From: Flammeovirgaceae bacterium UBA4659
GTDB lineage: Bacteria; Bacteroidota; Bacteroidia; Cytophagales; Cyclobacteriaceae
Reading direction: 5' to 3'
NCBI GenBank assembly: GCA_002405445.1
Contig: DHLV01000128.1
Location: 1 to 9,786 of the forward strand
Length of the DNA: 9,786 nucleotides
Shown: positions 6,576 through 9,786 of the stretch, piece by piece
Numbering within the stretch: the first letter of the stretch is position 1
How the letters are laid out: every line of letters starts with the position of its first letter
The notes under the pieces: model-generated
Database searches by the model: none
Told to the model about the DNA's origin: nothing
What the model saw: the letters and a program-made list of their open reading frames with translations, nothing else
Program-made: the position numbers and the translations under genes

Positions 6576-6890
6576 ATGATTTCTCAACCCAAACAGACTG
6601 TGTTCGGCCGTGGCATCAGACTATTGATGATTCTCACTTTGATCTTCAACGGTTTGGGTATCGATGAATCGATCGAATCAAATGAGCCCAGCAAAGAGAG
6701 TACGGAGCAAACCACCGAACTGGCGGAAAAACAAGCCGTCTGCCAGAAAAAGTTGAGTGTTTTTCGATCTGTTTTCTTGGCAGGCAACCTGCCACACCAC
6801 GATGTGCTGTGCGCATCGGCCCGCGCATATTGCGTCATTTGCTCACCCACCAACCCTCGACCGATCCTACACCGGTCGCTACGCATTTAG
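6576..6890 (+). CDS. Small unrecognised protein with one hydrophobic segment
   Basis: From ATG 6576 this frame encodes 104 residues. I do not recognise a family. Residues 14-30 (GIRLLMILTLIFNGLGI) form a single hydrophobic segment after a basic start, so it is either a weak signal sequence or a membrane anchor. A Ser/Thr/Glu-rich acidic stretch follows (about 31-52). The C-terminal half contains four cysteines (AVCQKK, VLCASARAYCVIC), a His-His pair and a basic end (LHRSLRI). Upstream in-frame TTG 6510 would overlap the tau stop and add 22 residues; ATG is preferred. It follows dnaX by 62 bases on the same strand and may be co-transcribed. Some Bacteroidota encode small proteins with an LGID-like hydrophobic start, but I cannot tie it to one. 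It could be a chance frame. Confidence 0.45.
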   Translation: MISQPKQTVFGRGIRLLMILTLIFNGLGIDESIESNEPSKESTEQTTELAEKQAVCQKKLSVFRSVFLAGNLPHHDVLCASARAYCVICSPTNPRPILHRSLRI

Positions 6891-7148
6891 CAGCATACTG
6901 TTTTTGAATCTTGTATCTCCAAAGATACCCCATTTAAGAAAGAAGGGTGTGCAACATCAAAACAGCTAGTAATGAGATTTAACTGGTCTCGTGAGTTGTG
7001 AAGCAGGCTTTCGATTATCCGAAGGCACTTCGTGCGGTGACATCAGTATATCATGTATAAGGTGAGGCGTGTTTCAGCACAGCCAACAGAACCAAGCATA
7101 AAATCCGTTCACCAAGAAAAAAAGGAAGTCAAAACTAACCCAACATAT
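6891..7148. other. 258-base gene-poor gap before the SPFH lipoprotein gene
   Basis: No convincing gene is seen. It contains a 6-bp hairpin, GTATCT (6913-6918) / AGATAC (6923-6928) with a CCAA loop and no T-run, so it is not a clear terminator. It also contains two overlapping mini-hairpins that exclude each other: CGAAG/CTTCG (7020-7032) and GCAC/GTGC (7025-7035). The promoter of the downstream gene is probably here, but no good match to TTG / TAnnTTTG is visible. The downstream frame stays open back to 7053, but this part is hydrophilic and precedes a proper signal peptide, so it is read as leader. Confidence 0.4.
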
Positions 7149-7946
7149 ATGAAAACAAACATCAAAATATGCACAATGATTGCTATTGCAACAGTCATGT
7201 CAAGCTGTGCCATCGTACGCCAGGGCGAAGTTGGCGTAAAAAGAAAAGTGGGTAAACTCAACAATCGAATCATCACACCCGGTGCTGTATGGTTTAATCC
7301 TTTTGTCTCTACCGTGATCAAGATGCCAATCCGCACGATGAATATGGAGATCAACGCCAACCTGCCATCAAAAGAAGGTTTGAACGTGACCGCCATTATT
7401 TCAATTCTTTATCGGATGCAACCAGAGAAGGCCCCTTCCATCATTGAATCGATTGGTGTAGGCAACGAGGTGAATGTGATCAGCAGTGTTTTTCGTTCAT
7501 CAGCCGCAGACGTTTGCTCGCGTTTCTTTGCCAAAGACATGCACTCTGCCCAGCGTGCAACGATAGAAAAAGAGATCACCGAACAGATGTCAAAAATTCT
7601 ACTTACCCGCGGTTTTGAAATTGAGGCAGTACTGTTAAAAAATATTCAACTGCCCACCGGCCTGGCGCGAGCAGTGGAGGAAAAGTTGGAAGCAGAGCAA
7701 GACGCACAACGTATGGAGTTCTTACTGGAGCGCGAAAAACGCGAGGCGCAACGCAAAATCATCGAAGCACAGGGGATTCGTGATGCCCAGAAAATTATTT
7801 CAGAAGGGTTGACAAGTAAAATCATCGAGTGGCAGAGCATTGAAGCGTTCCGCGAGTTGGCAAAATCACCCAATACAAAAATGATCATGACAGATGGTAA
7901 AACACCATTATTGATCAATCCATCCGAAAGTGCACCGCAAAAATAA
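7149..7946 (+). CDS. SPFH/prohibitin-family lipoprotein
   Basis: This 265-residue protein has a lipoprotein signal peptide: basic MKTNIK, hydrophobic ICTMIAIATVM, and lipobox VMSSC with the acylated Cys20. An SPFH (prohibitin/stomatin-like) domain covers about 22-185, beginning VRQGEVGVKRKVGKL and including ITPGAVWFNPFV. It continues into a charged helical region (about 175-215, REKREAQRKIIEAQGIRDAQ), the usual oligomerising coiled coil of prohibitins. It ends MIMTDGKTPLLIN, a common prohibitin C-terminal strand. Family members form membrane-bound ring scaffolds and modulate membrane proteases or lipid domains; the specific partner here is unknown. ATG 7149 is preferred over an upstream in-frame start at 7053 because it places the signal peptide at the N-terminus. 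The lipid anchor would put the domain outside the inner membrane. The gene is followed by a strong hairpin. Confidence 0.85.
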   Translation: MKTNIKICTMIAIATVMSSCAIVRQGEVGVKRKVGKLNNRIITPGAVWFNPFVSTVIKMPIRTMNMEINANLPSKEGLNVTAIISILYRMQPEKAPSIIESIGVGNEVNVISSVFRSSAADVCSRFFAKDMHSAQRATIEKEITEQMSKILLTRGFEIEAVLLKNIQLPTGLARAVEEKLEAEQDAQRMEFLLEREKREAQRKIIEAQGIRDAQKIISEGLTSKIIEWQSIEAFRELAKSPNTKMIMTDGKTPLLINPSESAPQK

Positions 7947-7959
7947 GTTTAACAATCTG

Positions 7960-7993
7960 GGCAAGCGTTAAAACGCTTGCCTGTATTTCTTTC
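7960..7993 (+). terminator. Probable intrinsic terminator or attenuator after the SPFH gene
   Basis: GGCAAGCGTT (7960-7969) pairs perfectly with AACGCTTGCC (7972-7981), giving up to ten base pairs (eight with a six-base loop). A T-rich but interrupted tail TGTATTTCTTTC follows. It starts 13 bases after the stop codon. Its end is only 22 bases before the next ATG, so a promoter for the next gene would have to overlap or precede it; partial read-through is possible. Confidence 0.7.
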
Positions 7994-8003
7994 AGAAAAT
8001 CCA

Positions 8004-8867
8004 ATGAAGGTAATCTTGCTAGTCACCATTATTGCAATATGGGCGCAACCCGCTGCAAGCCAAATGTCAATCACCAACAGGCAATTTGCGAGTTTGCAAG
8101 AAGCGTACCCGCACAAACACGAGGTGACGTGGATTGACCTGAGCAAAAAAGGCATGAAGAAACTACCGGATTCTCTGTTTGAGTTCTCTCAACTTCAGTA
8201 TTTGGACTTGAGCAAGAACGAATTAACTGAACTCCCATCAGCTATTGCACGCCTCTCAAAGCTAAAATACTTAGTGCTATCATACAATCAATTGACATTG
8301 CTGCCGGTGGAATTTTCAAACCTGCGGGTGTTGCAGACTCTGTATTTGGACCACAACCCAGATATAGTTTTGGAAGGCTGCATTGATGTGCTCGCGAATT
8401 TGCCGTCACTAAAGGTACTAAGCTTAGCTGGTGACAATATTTCAGTAATCCCTCCAACCTTCACAAGGATCAAAAGACTGGAGTCCTTAGAGCTATCTGA
8501 AAACAAATTTTCAAAACTGCCTGAAACCATGCCGAGGCTAAAACATTTGAAGGTTTTATATATCAACAACGATGCTTATTTCAATTTGGAGCAAAACATC
8601 AAGGTAATAAGTAAGATCAAAAAATTGAATGAGGCTCACTTCGAGTACAACGACTTAGAGGCGCTTCCGAACAACATCAATGAACTCACACAAGTGCAAT
8701 ACCTTTTTTTGGTCGGCAATAAAATCCACGATTTGCCGGAAGAAATCACCGGCATGAAAAATCTCAAATTATTAGACTTATCCGATAACCCGGTGCCGCC
8801 AGCCATTTATGAAGACTACCATCGTCAATTAGATCCCAGAGTGGTCATCAAGTTAAAAAAAGACTAA
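8004..8867 (+). CDS. Exported leucine-rich-repeat protein
   Basis: This 287-residue protein has a signal peptide (MKVILLVTIIAIWAQPAASQ, likely cut near residue 19). A short cap region follows, then about ten LRR units from residue 41 to 276. Most units are 23 residues of the bacterial type LxxLxLsxNxLxxLPxxIxxL (64-86 is a good example). Units four (110-135) and seven (182-207) are 26 residues, giving a 23-23-26 pattern. The chain ends with a basic tail, VVIKLKKD. LRR solenoids mediate protein or ligand binding; no catalytic domain, sorting tail or membrane anchor is present, so it is probably periplasmic or secreted. ATG 8004 is chosen because it begins the signal peptide; a TTG at 7977 would place nine extra residues before it and overlap the hairpin. 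The function is otherwise unknown. Confidence 0.88.
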   Translation: MKVILLVTIIAIWAQPAASQMSITNRQFASLQEAYPHKHEVTWIDLSKKGMKKLPDSLFEFSQLQYLDLSKNELTELPSAIARLSKLKYLVLSYNQLTLLPVEFSNLRVLQTLYLDHNPDIVLEGCIDVLANLPSLKVLSLAGDNISVIPPTFTRIKRLESLELSENKFSKLPETMPRLKHLKVLYINNDAYFNLEQNIKVISKIKKLNEAHFEYNDLEALPNNINELTQVQYLFLVGNKIHDLPEEITGMKNLKLLDLSDNPVPPAIYEDYHRQLDPRVVIKLKKD

Positions 8868-8894
8868 GCGGCAAATGAGATTAATTCTAAACAC

Positions 8895-9404
8895 ATGAAG
8901 ATAAATCCTACTATAGCCTTTCGAAAAAATCTGTATTTGTTCGCTGTTTTATCAGTGTTCACAGTTCATGCTCAGGTGATTGTATCCACAGAAATTGAAC
9001 GAGCAAAAAAAGAATTGCAACGCGAGCGCGAAAGCATTTTCATTCAGGCATTGCATTTGACCACGTCACAGGCAACGGTGTTTCATCCGGTATATGTCGA
9101 GTTCAACAAAGAAAAAAGCAGGTTAGATGATGAATTGATTTCGCTCATTGTCAAATATGGAGAAAGTTACCAGAGACTGAATGATAGCCTGATGCGGAAC
9201 TTTATCAAACAGTCAGAAAGGTATCAAAAAAAGGAATTGGCTGTGCGCAGAAAATATTATCGGAAATTGAGCAAGGCGATTTCCACTGAGGTGGCGTCCC
9301 AGTTTTATGAAGTAGACGATTTTATATCAACCAGTTTAAGGATGAACATACTTTCTGGTCTCCCTTTTACACAAAGTATAGCCGACCTGGTGAGAAAATA
9401 CTGA
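8895..9404 (+). CDS. Periplasmic helical protein, Spy/CpxP-like (tentative)
   Basis: This 169-residue protein begins with a signal peptide (basic residues at 10-11, hydrophobic LYLFAVLSVFTV, likely cut after VHA at residue 26). The mature part is almost entirely predicted charged helix. The segment LHLTTSQATVFHPVYVEFNKE (last residue omitted from the family motif) resembles the LxLTxxQ-x-F-x-P-x-Y pattern of small Bacteroidota periplasmic proteins of Spy/CpxP type, often found with envelope-stress sigma systems. It is Arg/Lys/Glu-rich at 32-45 and 106-128 (QSERYQKKELAVRRKYYRK). There are no cysteines. It lies 27 bases after the LRR gene on the same strand and is probably co-transcribed. The family assignment rests on pattern only; a chaperone or stress-sensing role is inference. 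Confidence 0.75.
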   Translation: MKINPTIAFRKNLYLFAVLSVFTVHAQVIVSTEIERAKKELQRERESIFIQALHLTTSQATVFHPVYVEFNKEKSRLDDELISLIVKYGESYQRLNDSLMRNFIKQSERYQKKELAVRRKYYRKLSKAISTEVASQFYEVDDFISTSLRMNILSGLPFTQSIADLVRKY

Positions 9405-9514
9405 ATCAAAATATTTGAAGAAAAATAAGAGAAATGGCCGTTAATTGCTCTGTAATATTCCATTTGCACCCGAAAAAAAAGACCGGTTTGTTGCGTTCAT
9501 TGCGTTGTGATGAA

Positions 9515-9786
9515 ATGATTTGTTTTGTCTGGATTTCAGCATTATTCTTCCTCTTGGCGATATCGTCCGCTCAGGCGCAGCAGAATTTGTTCAATATTCC
9601 ATCGGGCGACATTACGCGCAAGGGAAAAGTCTTTTATCAGCACCAGTTGAACATTTACAGTTCATACCAGGTTGAATCAAAATCACATTTTGTGTATGGT
9701 TTGGATAAGAATTGGGACGCAGGATTCAACTTTGTTGACCTACCCATTTCTTTCAGGCGAGGCACCCCACTTTTTTCGTCTAACGT
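9515..9786 (+). CDS. N-terminal part of an exported, probable outer-membrane protein (runs off the window)
   Basis: The frame stays open to the window end (about 90 codons from ATG 9515). It begins with a hydrophobic signal peptide, MICFVWISALFFLLAISS, followed by AQA|Q. The mature start NLFNIPSGDITRKGKVFYQHQ leads into alternating polar/aromatic segments (SHFVYGLDKNWDAGFNF), suggesting beta strands of a membrane barrel of the kind common in Bacteroidota. The same frame is open back to ATG 9434, which would give a longer basic N-region (PKKKTGLLRSLR). The shorter form lacks the positive charge usual in signal peptides, so the start is undecided between 9434, 9515 and an intermediate TTG. The gene follows the Spy-like gene by 110 bases with no obvious terminator. 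Its ligand or cargo is unknown. Confidence 0.7.
   Translation, partial: MICFVWISALFFLLAISSAQAQQNLFNIPSGDITRKGKVFYQHQLNIYSSYQVESKSHFVYGLDKNWDAGFNFVDLPISFRRGTPLFSSN

Noticed and set aside
6584..6886. Minus-strand 100-codon frame opposite the small unrecognised gene
   Set aside because: It has no signal or domain. The plus-strand frame has a better start, hydrophobic segment and co-directional context, although neither is certain.
6757..6969. GTG-initiated 70-codon plus-strand frame overlapping the small unrecognised gene
   Set aside because: It starts inside the other frame without a ribosome binding site and has no recognisable features. A frameshift joining the two was considered but is not supported.
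7020..7035. Two overlapping mini-hairpins (CGAAG/CTTCG and GCAC/GTGC) as a riboswitch-like element
   Set aside because: The stems are 4-5 bp and common by chance. There is no conserved riboswitch core or expression platform nearby.
1..9786. CRISPR array, tRNA/rRNA genes, insertion sequence, prophage or defence system
   Set aside because: No regularly spaced repeats, cloverleaf-like segments, transposase or integrase motifs, or known defence domains were seen on either strand.

Overview
This window looks like chromosomal DNA from a member of the Bacteroidota, most likely a Cytophagales-type bacterium. The evidence is an ArgF'-type (N-succinyl/N-acetylornithine) carbamoyltransferase in an arginine gene cluster, a DnaX protein with a Bacteroidota-style tau C-terminus, A-rich or absent Shine-Dalgarno sequences, and a run of small exported proteins ending in Ala-Gln type signal peptides. 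The assignment rests on protein recognition by eye, not on a database search.

Positions 1-4740 hold the 3' part of an arginine biosynthesis operon, all on the + strand: argD (3' end only), argF', argB, argE and argH. The first four are packed tightly (4-base overlap, 22-base gap, 4-base gap). A 196-base gap precedes argH. That gap holds a possible 57-codon ORF whose stop overlaps the argH start. Together the genes cover phosphorylation of N-acylglutamate, transamination to N-acylornithine, carbamoylation of the acylated intermediate, deacylation to citrulline and cleavage of argininosuccinate. argC, argG and the acyltransferase step are not in the window.

Positions 4741-6513 hold dnaX, the clamp-loader gamma/tau subunit. 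It is split into two frames at a run of ten A residues. The zero frame gives a 367-residue gamma-like protein that stops two codons after the run. A -1 shift joins it to a typical tau C-terminal domain (567 residues in total). This is either programmed slippage/frameshifting with reversed polarity compared with E. coli, or a homopolymer error. The start codon also lies in one arm of a perfect 9-base inverted repeat, and the DnaX zinc-binding insert is missing.

Positions 6514-9786 hold a small unrecognised membrane-associated protein, a gap of about 260 bases, and then four genes for exported proteins: a lipoprotein of the SPFH/prohibitin family, a secreted leucine-rich-repeat protein built as a three-LRR super-repeat, a Spy-like helical periplasmic protein, and the start of a probable outer-membrane protein that runs off the window. 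A strong hairpin sits between the SPFH and LRR genes. I saw no tRNA, rRNA, CRISPR array, insertion sequence or recognisable defence system. The most unusual features are the regulatory signals around dnaX.
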